Positions 47,539 through 56,289 of a stretch of 64,000 nucleotides of DNA are shown here, in pieces. Under the pieces are notes generated by a model. The model saw only the letters and a list, made by a program, of their open reading frames with translations, was not told the DNA's origin and did no database searches. The position numbers and the translations under genes were made by a program. This DNA comes from Chelatococcus reniformis. GTDB lineage: Bacteria > Pseudomonadota > Alphaproteobacteria > Rhizobiales > Beijerinckiaceae. Where the stretch lies: NCBI RefSeq assembly GCF_014640075.1, contig NZ_BMGG01000006.1:166175-230174 (forward strand). Reading direction: 5' to 3'. Each line of letters begins with the position of its first letter. Positions within the stretch are counted from its first letter, which is position 1.

Positions 47539-49752
47539 ATGCGACTGCGCCGCTGGGCGCTCACCGTCGATTCGTGGATCGATACCAGCCTGTACAGCGC
47601 CGGTGCCCGACTCGCCCAGGGATGGCGCAGCTACTCCGACTTCGCCGATCGCTTCGCGGCCCGCGGGGCGCCGCGTGTCGCGGCCGATCTGGCCTGCGAG
47701 GGGCTCACCCTGTCGGTCGCCGCCGGCGTTGTCATGCTTGCGCTCGCCATCCCCGCCTTCAACGAGACGCGCGGCGAAGCGTGGCTGAAGCAGCCCGATC
47801 TCGCAGTCACCTTCCTCGACCGCTACGGCGAGGAGATCGGCCGCCGCGGCGTGCGCCAGGACGACAGCCTGAAGCTCGACGACTACCCCGACTATTTCCT
47901 GCAGGCCGTGCTTGCCACCGAGGATCGCCGGTTCTTCCAGCACCTAGGCGTCGACCCGATCGGCACGTCGCGGGCGCTGTTCGTCAATGCCCGGGCGTCC
48001 GGCGTCGTGCAGGGCGGCTCGACGATCACCCAGCAGCTCGCCAAGAACCTCTTCCTCAGCAACGAGCGGTCGATCGAGCGCAAGATCAAGGAGGCGTTCC
48101 TCTCCCTGTTCCTCGAGGCGCGGCTGACCAAGAGCCAGATCCTCAAGCTCTACCTCGACCGCGTCTACATGGGTGGCGGCAACTTCGGCGCGGCGGCGGC
48201 GGCCGAGTTCTATTTCGGCAAGTCCGCCCGCGACCTGACGCTCGCCGAAGCCGCCATGCTGGCCGGCCTGTTCAAGGCGCCGACCAAGTTCGCCCCGCAC
48301 ATCAATCTTCCCGCGGCTCGCGGCCGGGCCGCGGACGTGCTCTCGAACATGGTCGAGGCCGGCTTTCTCACCGACGGGCAGGTGGCCTCCGCCCGGCGCA
48401 ACCCGGCGGTGCCGCTCGACCGCAAGCGCGACTTCAGCCCCGACTATTTTCTCGACTGGGCGTTCGACGAGGTCCGCCGCATGACGGACGAGAACAAGCT
48501 CGGCAACGACCGCGTGCTGACCGTCAAGACCACGCTCGACGTCGGCATCGAGAAGAGCGCCGAGACGGCGATCGAGAATGCATTGCGCCAATACGGCGAG
48601 CAGTGGGGCGCCTCCCAGGCCGGTACGGTGATCATGGAGCCGGACGGCGCCGTGCGCGCCATGGTCGGCGGGCGCGACTACGGCGCGAGCCAGTTCAACC
48701 GCGCCACCGACGCGCTCCGGCAGCCGGGCTCCTCGTTCAAGCCGTACGTCTACACGGCGGCGCTGCTGTCGGGGAAATTCAAGCCGAGCAGCATCGTCGT
48801 CGACGCGCCCGTCTGCATCGGCAACTGGTGCCCGGCGAACTACGGCCACTCCTTCGCCGGGGCGGTCACGCTCACCTCGGCGCTGGTGCGGTCGATCAAC
48901 ACCATCCCCGTGCGCCTGTCGAAGGATCTCGGCCGGGGCGACTCACGGATCGGCCGCGCCAAGATCATCGAGGTGGCCCACCGCATGGGCATCGTGCACG
49001 AGCTCAAGCTCGGCAACACCTCGCTCCCGATCGGCTCGGCCGAGGTCAACATTCTCGAGCACACCTCGGGCTTTGCCGTGTTCGCCAACGGCGGCAAGCG
49101 GGCGACACCGTACGGCGCGTTCGAGATCCGCAACAGCCGCGGCGATGTGATCTGGCGCCACGACCGCAACGCTCCCAAGCCCGAGCAGGTGATCCCGCTC
49201 AAGATCATCGAAGACATGAACGGCATGCTGAACAAGGTCGTGGAAGAAGGGACGGGCAGGCGCGCGCGCATCGACGGCGTCAAGGTCGGCGGCAAGACCG
49301 GCACGACCAATGCCTATCGCGACGCCTGGTTCGTCGGCTTCACCGGCAACTACGTCGCCGCCGTCTGGATGGGCAACGACGACTATTCGTCGACCGACCG
49401 CATGACCGGCGGCACGCTGCCGGCGCAGGCCTGGCACGACATGATGGAGCCGATTCACCGGGGCATCGACATCAAGCCGCTCCCTGGCGTCGAGCCGTTC
49501 CCAGCGGCCACCACACCGGTGGCGGCCGGTGCGCCCGCCGGGCTCGACGGCGCGGTCAAGGCGGGCGCCCTGTCGCGCCGGAGCTACGAGGCCGTCGACC
49601 GCATCGGCGAGCTGTTCAAAAGCGTCGAGGCGGGCCACGGCTCGGTCGGGTCCGCAGACAAGCCCGACAGCGGCACGACGGGCAGCATCAGCCCGACCGA
49701 GCTGTCGGCGGCGTCGCGCCAGCAGGCAGCGCCGACAACGGCCGTGCCCTAG
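47539..49752 (+). CDS. mrcA: class A penicillin-binding protein 1A
   Basis: A 737-residue bifunctional murein synthase. A cytoplasmic N-terminus precedes one membrane anchor at about 55-75 (LSVAAGVVMLALAIPAF). The glycosyltransferase domain (GT51, about 95-275) has ATEDRRFFQHLGVD, GGSTITQQLAKNLFL and RKIKEAFLSL. The transpeptidase domain has the SxxK serine in PGSSFKPYVY, SIN in VRSINTIPV and the KTGTT motif in VGGKTGTTNAY. The ATG at 47539 gives MRLRRWALTVDSWIDTSLY, as in rhizobial PBP1A; a GTG at 47470 is an alternative. It is followed by DUF1214 and DUF1254 genes. Confidence 0.93.
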   Translation: MRLRRWALTVDSWIDTSLYSAGARLAQGWRSYSDFADRFAARGAPRVAADLACEGLTLSVAAGVVMLALAIPAFNETRGEAWLKQPDLAVTFLDRYGEEIGRRGVRQDDSLKLDDYPDYFLQAVLATEDRRFFQHLGVDPIGTSRALFVNARASGVVQGGSTITQQLAKNLFLSNERSIERKIKEAFLSLFLEARLTKSQILKLYLDRVYMGGGNFGAAAAAEFYFGKSARDLTLAEAAMLAGLFKAPTKFAPHINLPAARGRAADVLSNMVEAGFLTDGQVASARRNPAVPLDRKRDFSPDYFLDWAFDEVRRMTDENKLGNDRVLTVKTTLDVGIEKSAETAIENALRQYGEQWGASQAGTVIMEPDGAVRAMVGGRDYGASQFNRATDALRQPGSSFKPYVYTAALLSGKFKPSSIVVDAPVCIGNWCPANYGHSFAGAVTLTSALVRSINTIPVRLSKDLGRGDSRIGRAKIIEVAHRMGIVHELKLGNTSLPIGSAEVNILEHTSGFAVFANGGKRATPYGAFEIRNSRGDVIWRHDRNAPKPEQVIPLKIIEDMNGMLNKVVEEGTGRRARIDGVKVGGKTGTTNAYRDAWFVGFTGNYVAAVWMGNDDYSSTDRMTGGTLPAQAWHDMMEPIHRGIDIKPLPGVEPFPAATTPVAAGAPAGLDGAVKAGALSRRSYEAVDRIGELFKSVEAGHGSVGSADKPDSGTTGSISPTELSAASRQQAAPTTAVP

Positions 49753-49772
49753 ACGGCGGCGGGGAGTAAATC

Positions 49773-50354
49773 GTGCGGCTTGTCGCCATGACGTTCATCG
49801 TGTTGGCGGTGGCGATTCCGGTCGGTTTCGGCTCGGCGCTCTGGGCCCTCAAGGGCGAGCCGCCGGTCGGAGCGGTCCGCGTCGGCCCGTGGAAGAGTTG
49901 GCCCGGCATGGGTTCGCAACCGATCGATCCCTATGCGCGGGCCATCGTAGCGCGCAGCGGTGCGCTGCCGCTCGGCTCCGGCGAAGGGCATGTCTTCGTC
50001 GCCGATCAAGACGACTCGGGCGCCGCGCTCGTGGCAGGCTGCACCTACTCGGTCTCCGGCGACTCCCCCGCGGCGCGCATGTGGACGTTGACGCTGACCG
50101 ATCTCGGCGGCGCGGCCATCGCCGACGAGCAAGGCATCACCCACTTGACCGGGGCCGAAGTGCTGCGCGGCGCCGACGGACGCCCCACCATCACGCTGTC
50201 CCGAGCACCCGTGCCGGGCAATTGGCTGCGCATGCCAGCCGACGGCCCAGTACGGCTCACGCTGCGTCTCTACGACAGCCCCGTCTCGATCAGCTCGCGC
50301 ACCCTGGAGGTCAAATCGCTGCCGTCAATCCAGAAGGTGGAATGCCGACAATGA
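49773..50354 (+). CDS. DUF1214 domain protein behind PBP1A
   Basis: A 193-residue protein with an N-terminal membrane anchor (VAMTFIVLAVAIPVGFGSAL) and a DUF1214-type domain: CTYSVSGDSPAARMWTLTLT, then NWLRMPADGPVRLTLRLYDS. The start is a GTG with GGGGAG 6 bases upstream, 20 bp after the PBP1A stop. DUF1214 and DUF1254 proteins commonly occur as adjacent genes in Rhizobiales. The function is unknown; the linkage suggests a part in envelope assembly. Confidence 0.8.
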   Translation: MRLVAMTFIVLAVAIPVGFGSALWALKGEPPVGAVRVGPWKSWPGMGSQPIDPYARAIVARSGALPLGSGEGHVFVADQDDSGAALVAGCTYSVSGDSPAARMWTLTLTDLGGAAIADEQGITHLTGAEVLRGADGRPTITLSRAPVPGNWLRMPADGPVRLTLRLYDSPVSISSRTLEVKSLPSIQKVECRQ

Positions 50355-50372
50355 CGTGTGAGTGAGCCGGCC

Positions 50373-50957
50373 ATGCGCATCCGCTTGTCCGACATCGTTC
50401 TGGCCACTGTCGCCGGCCTCGTTCTCGGCGCCATCGTGCACGTCGTTGTCGTGCTGCGCGTGCCATCGTTGGCGCAGAAGGATGCATTTTCGCGCTTTGC
50501 GCTCGCCGGCCGCAACGGCCACGCCGAGCTCGTGGCCGCGGCGGTGCCGGCGGGCAAGGCGGCGCCTGCCCTGCCCGATGCCGATCCGGCGGCGGCGACC
50601 GCGGTCTGCGCCTTCGACCTGACCGCGGGGCCCGTCCACGTCACTGCGCCTGCTTCCGGTCTCCTCGAGACCCTCTCGCTGCATGCGCGCGGCGGCGGCG
50701 TCTTCTACGGCCTGACCGACCGCGCCTCGCTGCGGGGCCAGATCGACCTGGCCATCATGACCCAGGCACAGCTGGACGAAGCCCAGGCCGACGAGGACGA
50801 GGAAACGGCAGGCGGAGAGATCCGTGTGGTTTCACCATCGACCAAGGGCCTCCTCGTGGTCCGCGCCGTCGCCGCCCGCCCGAGTCTGCTCAGGCAAGCG
50901 CAGGCCGCCGTCAGCAGCGTCACCTGCACACGCGAGGACGGCTCGGAGGCCGAATAG
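50373..50957 (+). CDS. DUF1254 domain protein
   Basis: A 194-residue protein with an N-terminal membrane segment (LSDIVLATVAGLVLGAIVHV) followed by a DUF1254-like periplasmic domain with DAFSRFALAGRNG, CAFDLTAGPVHVTAPASG and LSLHARGGGVFYGLTDRASL. An acidic linker (DEAQADEDEETAGGE) interrupts it. It is 18 bp behind the DUF1214 gene, so PBP1A, DUF1214 and DUF1254 probably form one operon. A GTG at 50358 is a possible alternative start. Confidence 0.78.
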   Translation: MRIRLSDIVLATVAGLVLGAIVHVVVVLRVPSLAQKDAFSRFALAGRNGHAELVAAAVPAGKAAPALPDADPAAATAVCAFDLTAGPVHVTAPASGLLETLSLHARGGGVFYGLTDRASLRGQIDLAIMTQAQLDEAQADEDEETAGGEIRVVSPSTKGLLVVRAVAARPSLLRQAQAAVSSVTCTREDGSEAE

Positions 50958-50964
50958 GCACCCC

Positions 50965-51312
50965 TCAGGCCGGCGGGCCCACCAGATCGAGAAAGCAGCG
51001 GCCGTCGCGGTCCTCGATCTCGACGATCCAGAGATCCGGGTCGAAGGCCCGCTCCTTAGCCAATCTCTCCTCGGCCTCCAGCGGCGTCGACGCGGCGAGC
51101 GGCACGGGCGCGAACAACCGCTCCTCCGGCCGATCCATTGTCCAGCTCTGCGGGGCCGGGCCGAACAGCGCCACCGTGCCATCGAGCCTATCCAGCTTGA
51201 CGAAGATGGCCCCCGCCTCCTCGGCCCCACGCTTACGCAGTACCGCCGCCGCCCCTTCCAGGTAGCAACGGCGAATATAGGCGGCGACCCAGAAGTCGGC
51301 GCGTAGCCTCAT
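50965..51312 (-). CDS. DUF1491 family protein
   Basis: A 115-residue protein starting MRLRADFWVAAYIRRCYLEG, the recognisable opening of DUF1491, a small family restricted largely to Alphaproteobacteria. IFVKLDRLDGTVALFGPAPQ and DPDLWIVEIEDRDGRCFLDL are also family-like. No function is known. It converges with the DUF1254 gene (7 bp apart). Confidence 0.82.
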   Translation of the reverse strand: MRLRADFWVAAYIRRCYLEGAAAVLRKRGAEEAGAIFVKLDRLDGTVALFGPAPQSWTMDRPEERLFAPVPLAASTPLEAEERLAKERAFDPDLWIVEIEDRDGRCFLDLVGPPA

Positions 51313-51429
51313 GGCGGGTTCCTGCCCGGCACAGTCATCGCCCGGCCTCGGGCGCATCCGTGCCAATGAATGTCATCATCCAATGGCACGGACATGCCCA
51401 TCAGCCCTTTTTTGAGATCCGGAGCGCTT

Positions 51430-51456
51430 CGCGATGGGTGGTTTTTGCCCATCGCG
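51430..51456. repeat. intergenic hairpin repeat
   Basis: CGCGATGGG (51430-51438) pairs perfectly with CCCATCGCG (51448-51456), and outside it GCGC pairs with GCGC (51424-51427, 51461-51464). A CCCTTTTTTGAGATCC spacer and a weaker dyad (51370-51405) precede it, the double-hairpin plan of this repeat family. Confidence 0.55.
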
Positions 51457-51476
51457 GAGTGCGCAAGCCTGGCATC

Positions 51477-52121
51477 CTATTCGATCGCCATGCCGGCCGC
51501 GGAAGCAAGCGCCTTGATGGTCCGCGGCCCGAACTCGCCGGTGACCGGCAGGGCCTTGTCCCTCTCGAAGCGCTCGAGCGCGGTGCGGGTGCCCGGGCCC
51601 GCGACGCCGTCGGCCTTGAGCGGACCGTAGCCCAGCTTCGTCAACGCGCGCTGACCGGACATGACGATGCCCGCCGCAGCCGGGCGTGTCGCGTCGGCCG
51701 GCACCTTCGGCGCGCCGCCGCCGCGAATCAGGTCGCCGATGATGTCCCTGCTCCGGCTGGAAGCCGGGGGCGGGGGTGGGGGCGCCGTCTCGTCGGCCAG
51801 TGGCGCAAGGCTGGGAGGCTGGCTCGGCTGACCGATGGCGCGACCGACGGCCCTCGTCGCCCCCATGCTATGGCTCGCGACGGCCGGCGCGGCGGCTTGC
51901 GGGGCGAACAACGGGGCCGGGTGTTGCCCGGTCTGCATCAGGAGCGCGTTGGCAATCACGCCGCCGGCGAGACCGACGGCGCATAGGCTGAACAGCAGGC
52001 GACCCAGGCGCGGGAGGCGTCGCGCGGCCGACTTGCGCTTGGCTTCCGGCTTCCGCCCGCGTGGCGTAGGGCGATCGTAGACGACAACGTCATGGTGGGA
52101 GCGGGCGAGGGCTTCACGCAC
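51477..52121 (-). CDS. membrane-anchored peptidoglycan-binding domain protein
   Basis: A 214-residue protein. A basic N-terminus (PRGRKPEAKRKSAARRLPRL) precedes one membrane segment at about 42-62 (LLFSLCAVGLAGGVIANALL), a proline-rich linker (ETAPPPPPPASSR), and a C-terminal PG_binding_1 domain (ALTKLGYGPLKADGVAGPGT, about 155-212). This topology puts the binding domain at the cell wall. It begins with a GTG that overlaps the end of the upstream soluble histidine kinase gene by 8 bp, so the two are cotranslated. Confidence 0.82.
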   Translation of the reverse strand: MREALARSHHDVVVYDRPTPRGRKPEAKRKSAARRLPRLGRLLFSLCAVGLAGGVIANALLMQTGQHPAPLFAPQAAAPAVASHSMGATRAVGRAIGQPSQPPSLAPLADETAPPPPPPASSRSRDIIGDLIRGGGAPKVPADATRPAAAGIVMSGQRALTKLGYGPLKADGVAGPGTRTALERFERDKALPVTGEFGPRTIKALASAAGMAIE

Positions 52122-52962
52122 AAGAAAGAGCCATTCTGTAGGAGTTGGATGAGGAGGAAACGGCAGCCGCGGCGGTTTCGGGCAAAGTCTCCATCGGCGC
52201 CTCGTCCGGGCTCAGCTGCCGCGGCAGCGTGACACGGACCAGGGTGCCGGCCGGATCGACGGGGCGGATCGCGAGCTCACCGCCGTGCAGTCGCGCAAGA
52301 CTACGCACGAGGCTGAGGCCCAGGCCACGTCCCTGCCCCGGATGCGGACCGGCCGCCTCGCTCGAGCCGGCCATGCCCACCCCGGTGTCGACGATGGTGA
52401 GCACCGCCAGTTCGCCCTCTGTCGTCGTCGCCGCCCGGATGGCGCCACCGGGCGGCGTGAACTTGATGGCATTGCCGAGCAGGTTGAGCACGATCTGCCG
52501 AACGGCTCGGGCATTGCAGATGGCGTCGATTCTCGGTGCACCACTCGGCGCGTGCAGCATCACCCCTCGTCTCTCCGCGTCGAGCCGCACGAGTTCGCAG
52601 CACTCCGCCAGCACCGTCGACAGGTCGACCGGCTGGCGGTCGAGCCCTGGGCTCGAGAGACCGCGGGCGCCTTCGTCGACCACGGCCTTGACCAGTTCGT
52701 CCAGATGCCTGGCGGCAACGTAGCAGGCGGAGGCATAGGCGCGCCGCTGCGCCTGGTCCATATCGCCGTCGGCCTGGAGCAGTTCCGCGTAGCCGAGCAA
52801 GGCTGCGAGCGGCGTGCGCAGCTCGTGCCCGAGGGTGGCGATCACATCGGACGGCAGCGCCGGCTCCATGGTGGCGGCCTGTTGCGGCGCGGCGGCCTTG
52901 GCCGGCCGCACGCGCGGTATCACGCGACCGACAGCACGGCCGAGCGCTCTAGCTGTCTTCAT
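52114..52962 (-). CDS. soluble sensor histidine kinase without recognisable input domain
   Basis: A 282-residue protein with HisKA (H in IATLGHELRTPLAALLGYAE, about 45-110) and HATPase_c domains (N-box VLNLLGNAIKFTPPGG, DTGVGMA, G-box GQGRGLGLSLVRSLARLHGG). No membrane segment, PAS or GAF domain is seen; the first 40 residues are basic and Ala-rich. No response regulator is encoded nearby. It overlaps the peptidoglycan-binding protein gene, so the two may sense and signal wall status together; this is inferred from position only. Confidence 0.82.
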   Translation of the reverse strand: MKTARALGRAVGRVIPRVRPAKAAAPQQAATMEPALPSDVIATLGHELRTPLAALLGYAELLQADGDMDQAQRRAYASACYVAARHLDELVKAVVDEGARGLSSPGLDRQPVDLSTVLAECCELVRLDAERRGVMLHAPSGAPRIDAICNARAVRQIVLNLLGNAIKFTPPGGAIRAATTTEGELAVLTIVDTGVGMAGSSEAAGPHPGQGRGLGLSLVRSLARLHGGELAIRPVDPAGTLVRVTLPRQLSPDEAPMETLPETAAAAVSSSSNSYRMALSCA

Positions 52963-53181
52963 GAGCGTCGTTCGTTCCGGCAAGAATCGCCCCCACTGCA
53001 CGCAGTCCCGTCGGCTCCGTCACCCGTCCCGCGACATTGGCAGAAGCGTCTTTACGCAATGCTAAAGCCTTGGCGCGACACTGGCGCGTGCGGCGCCGGC
53101 TGGCCCGGCGGCGCACGACGCCGCAGGCACCAGCCGGCGGGGATGCCGACCATTCTCGTGCGCCCAACGAAGGACGCGGCC

Positions 53182-53508
53182 ATGCGCCATCTCGTGAAGT
53201 GCCTGATCGGCATCGGCGTCGTCTATGCGCTGTCGCCGCTGCATGTCGACACCAAAGCGCCGCCGAGCCCTTCCGAGCCGCAGGCCATGGCAACCCGGTC
53301 GATGAAGGACCTCGCCGCGGCAGCGGCGAGCGCCGACGCCGCCGCCAGGACCATCGATTGGTCGCAGCTCGCCAGCATCGGCGAGGCCGGCGCCACCGAG
53401 CTTTCCCGGGTCGCCACCTTGCTGGCGGCGCGCCTGCTGTCCGCGAAGACCGAGGCCGGTCCGCCGGCCGAGCGGCCGGCGGCGCTCGCGACCGACCCAG
53501 ATCGCTGA
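53182..53508 (+). CDS. small hypothetical secreted or anchored protein
   Basis: A 108-residue protein with a short hydrophobic N-terminus (RHLVKCLIGIGVVYALSPLH) that could be a signal anchor, and an Ala-rich, helical, low-complexity remainder. I do not recognise the family. AAGGA lies about 8 bases before the ATG. It is divergent from the histidine kinase and 60 bp upstream of sufE. Confidence 0.6.
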   Translation: MRHLVKCLIGIGVVYALSPLHVDTKAPPSPSEPQAMATRSMKDLAAAAASADAAARTIDWSQLASIGEAGATELSRVATLLAARLLSAKTEAGPPAERPAALATDPDR

Positions 53509-53568
53509 TCTCGAAAACGCCGGCCGAAGGGCTTAGGTTGATGGCAGCCCCTTTTGGACCGATGTTTC

Positions 53569-54012
53569 ATGCCTGCTTCGATCGATACGATTCTCGATGA
53601 CTTCGCCTTCCTCGACGAGTGGGAAGACCGCTACCGTTACCTGATCGAGCTCGGCCGGACGCTGGAGCCCCTGCCCGACGAGGCGCGCTCGGACGCCAAC
53701 AAGGTCCGCGGCTGCGCAAGCCAAGTCTGGCTCGACAGCCAGGTCGCGGCGACCCCGGACGGGCCGCACCTGACGTTCAGGGGCGATAGCGACGCCCATA
53801 TCGTGAGGGGGCTCATCGCGGTGACGCTCGCGTTTCTCTCCGGCCGCCCCGCGCGCGACATCGTCACGGCGGACACCCAGGGTCTGTTCGCCAAGCTGGG
53901 CCTCGCCGGACATCTGACCCCCCAGCGCTCCAACGGGCTGCGTTCGATGGTCGACCGGATCAAGCACGACGCCGCCACCGCCCTGTCGCACTCCGCCGCC
54001 GCGCCGGCGTGA
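53569..54012 (+). CDS. sufE: SufE-family sulfur acceptor protein
   Basis: A 147-residue protein that takes persulfide sulfur from the cysteine desulfurase SufS and passes it on for iron-sulfur cluster assembly. The active cysteine lies in NKVRGCASQVWLDSQV; EWEDRYRYLIELGRTLEPLP and SNGLRSMVDRI are family motifs. The remaining suf genes are not in the window; a detached sufE is normal in Rhizobiales. The ATG at 53569 yields the canonical N-terminus. Confidence 0.92.
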   Translation: MPASIDTILDDFAFLDEWEDRYRYLIELGRTLEPLPDEARSDANKVRGCASQVWLDSQVAATPDGPHLTFRGDSDAHIVRGLIAVTLAFLSGRPARDIVTADTQGLFAKLGLAGHLTPQRSNGLRSMVDRIKHDAATALSHSAAAPA

Positions 54013-54103
54013 GCGCTCCGGAGCCACCCGCCTCCGCATCATCTGTTTGACCGGGATGCCGGGCCGCTCGCCCACTTCGCCTCTCCCCCATCAGGTACAC
54101 GCC

Positions 54104-56203
54104 ATGACAGCGCCCTCCCCCGAGCCGGCCGCACTCCCGCCCAAGGCTTCGCCGCAGCCGACCACGCGTCTCGTGCATGGCGAACGGCTCACCGACGAGT
54201 TCGGCTGGCTGCGGGCGGACAATTGGGCACAGGTGCTGAAGGATCCGGGCGCGCTGCCGGCCCCGATCCGCACCCATCTGGAGGCCGAGAACGCCTATTG
54301 CGCCGCGGTCATGGCACCCGCGAAGGCGCTCCGCGCCAAGCTCATCAAGGAGATGCGCGGACGGATGAAGGAGGACGAATCCTCCGTGCCAGAGCCGGAC
54401 GGCCCGTTTGCCTATTATGAGCGCTACAATGCCGGCGCCGAGCATCCGCTCGTCTGCCGAACCCCGCGGGACGGCGGCATCGAGGAGGTACTGCTCGATG
54501 CCGAAGCCTTGTCCAGCGGCAAGCCGTTCTTCGATCTGGGCGGTGTGACCCATACCCATGACCATGCCCGCATCGCCTACAGCGTCGACGAGCGGGGATC
54601 GGAGTACTACCGCATCCGGATCCGCGACCTGCCGGACCGGGATCTGGGCGATACCGTCGATGACACGACCGGCGACATCGTCTGGACCGCCGCGGGAGAC
54701 GCCTTCTACTACGTCATGAACGACGACAACCACCGTCCCAGCCGCGTGTTCCGCCACCGCGTGGGCGCACCGCAGGCGCAAGACGACCTGATCTATGCGG
54801 AGGCGGACCCTGGCTGGTTCGTGAATATCGACTCGACTCAGTCGAGCCGCTTCCTGGTCATCGCCGCGGGCGACCACGAGACCTCGGAATCCTGGCTGGT
54901 GGAGCTCGACGATCCGCAGGCCAGGCCCGTGCTGGTGGCGCCGCGCCAGGGCCAGGTGATGTACGACGTGGAGCACCACGGCGACCGCCTGATCATCTCG
55001 ACCAACGCCGACGGCGCCGAGGACTTCAAGCTGGTGGAAGCGCCGGTCGCCAGCCCTGGGCGCGACAGCTGGAGCGATCTGGTGCCCTACCGTGCCGGCG
55101 TCATGATCCTCTCCCACATCGCCTTCGCCCGGCACCTGGTGCGGATGGAGCGGCAGGACGCCCGTCCGCGCATCGTCGTGCGCACCTTCGCGACCGGCGA
55201 AGAGCACGCCATCGCCTTCGACGAGGAGGCCTACGCACTCGGCCTGGATGGCGGCCTCGAGTACGATACGGATGTGGTCCGCTTCATCTACGCCTCGCTG
55301 ACCACCCCGGCGACGACCTACGCCTACGACATGGCCACGCGGACGCGGACGCTGCTGAAGCAGCAGGAGGTGCCGTCGGGGCACGACCCGGCCGCCTACG
55401 TAACGCGGCGCCTGCTGGCACCGGCCCCCGACGGGGCACTCGTACCGGTCTCCCTGCTCTATCGGCGCGGCACCCCACTCGACGGCACGGCGCCGGCGCT
55501 CGTCTACGGCTACGGCGCCTACGGCAGCGCCATGTCGGCGTCGTTCCGCACCAATCCGCTCTCGCTCGTCGACCGCGGCTTCATCTATGCGATCGCCCAC
55601 GTCCGCGGCGGCACCGAGAAGGGATGGGCCTGGTATCTGGACGGCAAACGGCACAAGAAACCCAACACCTTCAGCGACTTCGTTGCCGTGTGCGAGCACC
55701 TGGTGGCGGAAGGCTTCACCGGGCGGGGCCGCATCGTGGCCCATGGTGGCAGCGCCGGCGGCATGCTGATGGGCGCCGTCGCCAACATGGCGCCGGCGCT
55801 CTTTGCCGGCATCGTTGCGGACGTGCCCTTCGTCGACGTGCTCAACACCATGCTTGACGGCGAGCTGCCGCTGACCCCGCCCGAATGGCCCGAATGGGGC
55901 AATCCGGGCGAAAGCCGCGCCGACTTCGACTTCATCCAATCCTATTCGCCCTACGATTGCATCCGCCCGCAGGACTACCCGCCGATCCTGGCGCTGGGCG
56001 GCCTCACCGATCCGCGCGTCACCTATTGGGAACCCGCAAAATGGGTGGCCAAGCTGCGTGCGACCATGACGGGGGGCGGACCGATTCTGCTCCACACCAA
56101 CATGGATGCGGGCCACGGCGGCGCCGCCGGCCGCTTCGACAGCCTGAAGGAGACGGCGCTGATCTACGCCTTCGCCCTGCAGGCCGTGGCTGGTTTCGAC
56201 TAA
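54104..56203 (+). CDS. ptrB: prolyl oligopeptidase family serine peptidase (oligopeptidase B-like)
   Basis: A 699-residue S9A peptidase. It has an N-terminal beta-propeller (about 75-410) after the opening HGERLTDEFGWLRADNW, and a C-terminal hydrolase domain with the nucleophile serine in AHGGSAGGMLMGAVANM, the Asp in the GGLTDPRVTYWEP region and His in MDAGHGGAAGRFDSL. The wording YGAYGSAMSASFRTNPLSLV fits oligopeptidase B (protease II), which cleaves short peptides after basic residues in the cytoplasm. The ATG at 54104 follows CAGG. Confidence 0.92.
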   Translation: MTAPSPEPAALPPKASPQPTTRLVHGERLTDEFGWLRADNWAQVLKDPGALPAPIRTHLEAENAYCAAVMAPAKALRAKLIKEMRGRMKEDESSVPEPDGPFAYYERYNAGAEHPLVCRTPRDGGIEEVLLDAEALSSGKPFFDLGGVTHTHDHARIAYSVDERGSEYYRIRIRDLPDRDLGDTVDDTTGDIVWTAAGDAFYYVMNDDNHRPSRVFRHRVGAPQAQDDLIYAEADPGWFVNIDSTQSSRFLVIAAGDHETSESWLVELDDPQARPVLVAPRQGQVMYDVEHHGDRLIISTNADGAEDFKLVEAPVASPGRDSWSDLVPYRAGVMILSHIAFARHLVRMERQDARPRIVVRTFATGEEHAIAFDEEAYALGLDGGLEYDTDVVRFIYASLTTPATTYAYDMATRTRTLLKQQEVPSGHDPAAYVTRRLLAPAPDGALVPVSLLYRRGTPLDGTAPALVYGYGAYGSAMSASFRTNPLSLVDRGFIYAIAHVRGGTEKGWAWYLDGKRHKKPNTFSDFVAVCEHLVAEGFTGRGRIVAHGGSAGGMLMGAVANMAPALFAGIVADVPFVDVLNTMLDGELPLTPPEWPEWGNPGESRADFDFIQSYSPYDCIRPQDYPPILALGGLTDPRVTYWEPAKWVAKLRATMTGGGPILLHTNMDAGHGGAAGRFDSLKETALIYAFALQAVAGFD

Positions 56204-56208
56204 AGCCC

Positions 56209-56239
56209 TTGGCGCTCGGGCAAATCACCCGAACGCCAA
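56209..56239. repeat. intergenic hairpin repeat after ptrB
   Basis: TTGGCGCTCGGG (56209-56220) pairs with CCCGAACGCCAA (56228-56239), one mismatch. It is followed by AGAAATGCTCC, the same tag that follows the perfect hairpin at 63211-63254. It starts 6 bases after the ptrB stop codon. Confidence 0.55.
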
Positions 56240-56289
56240 AGAAATGCTCCGGGTATAGTGGAGCGAGCCTCAGCCGGAGCCGTCAGGCC

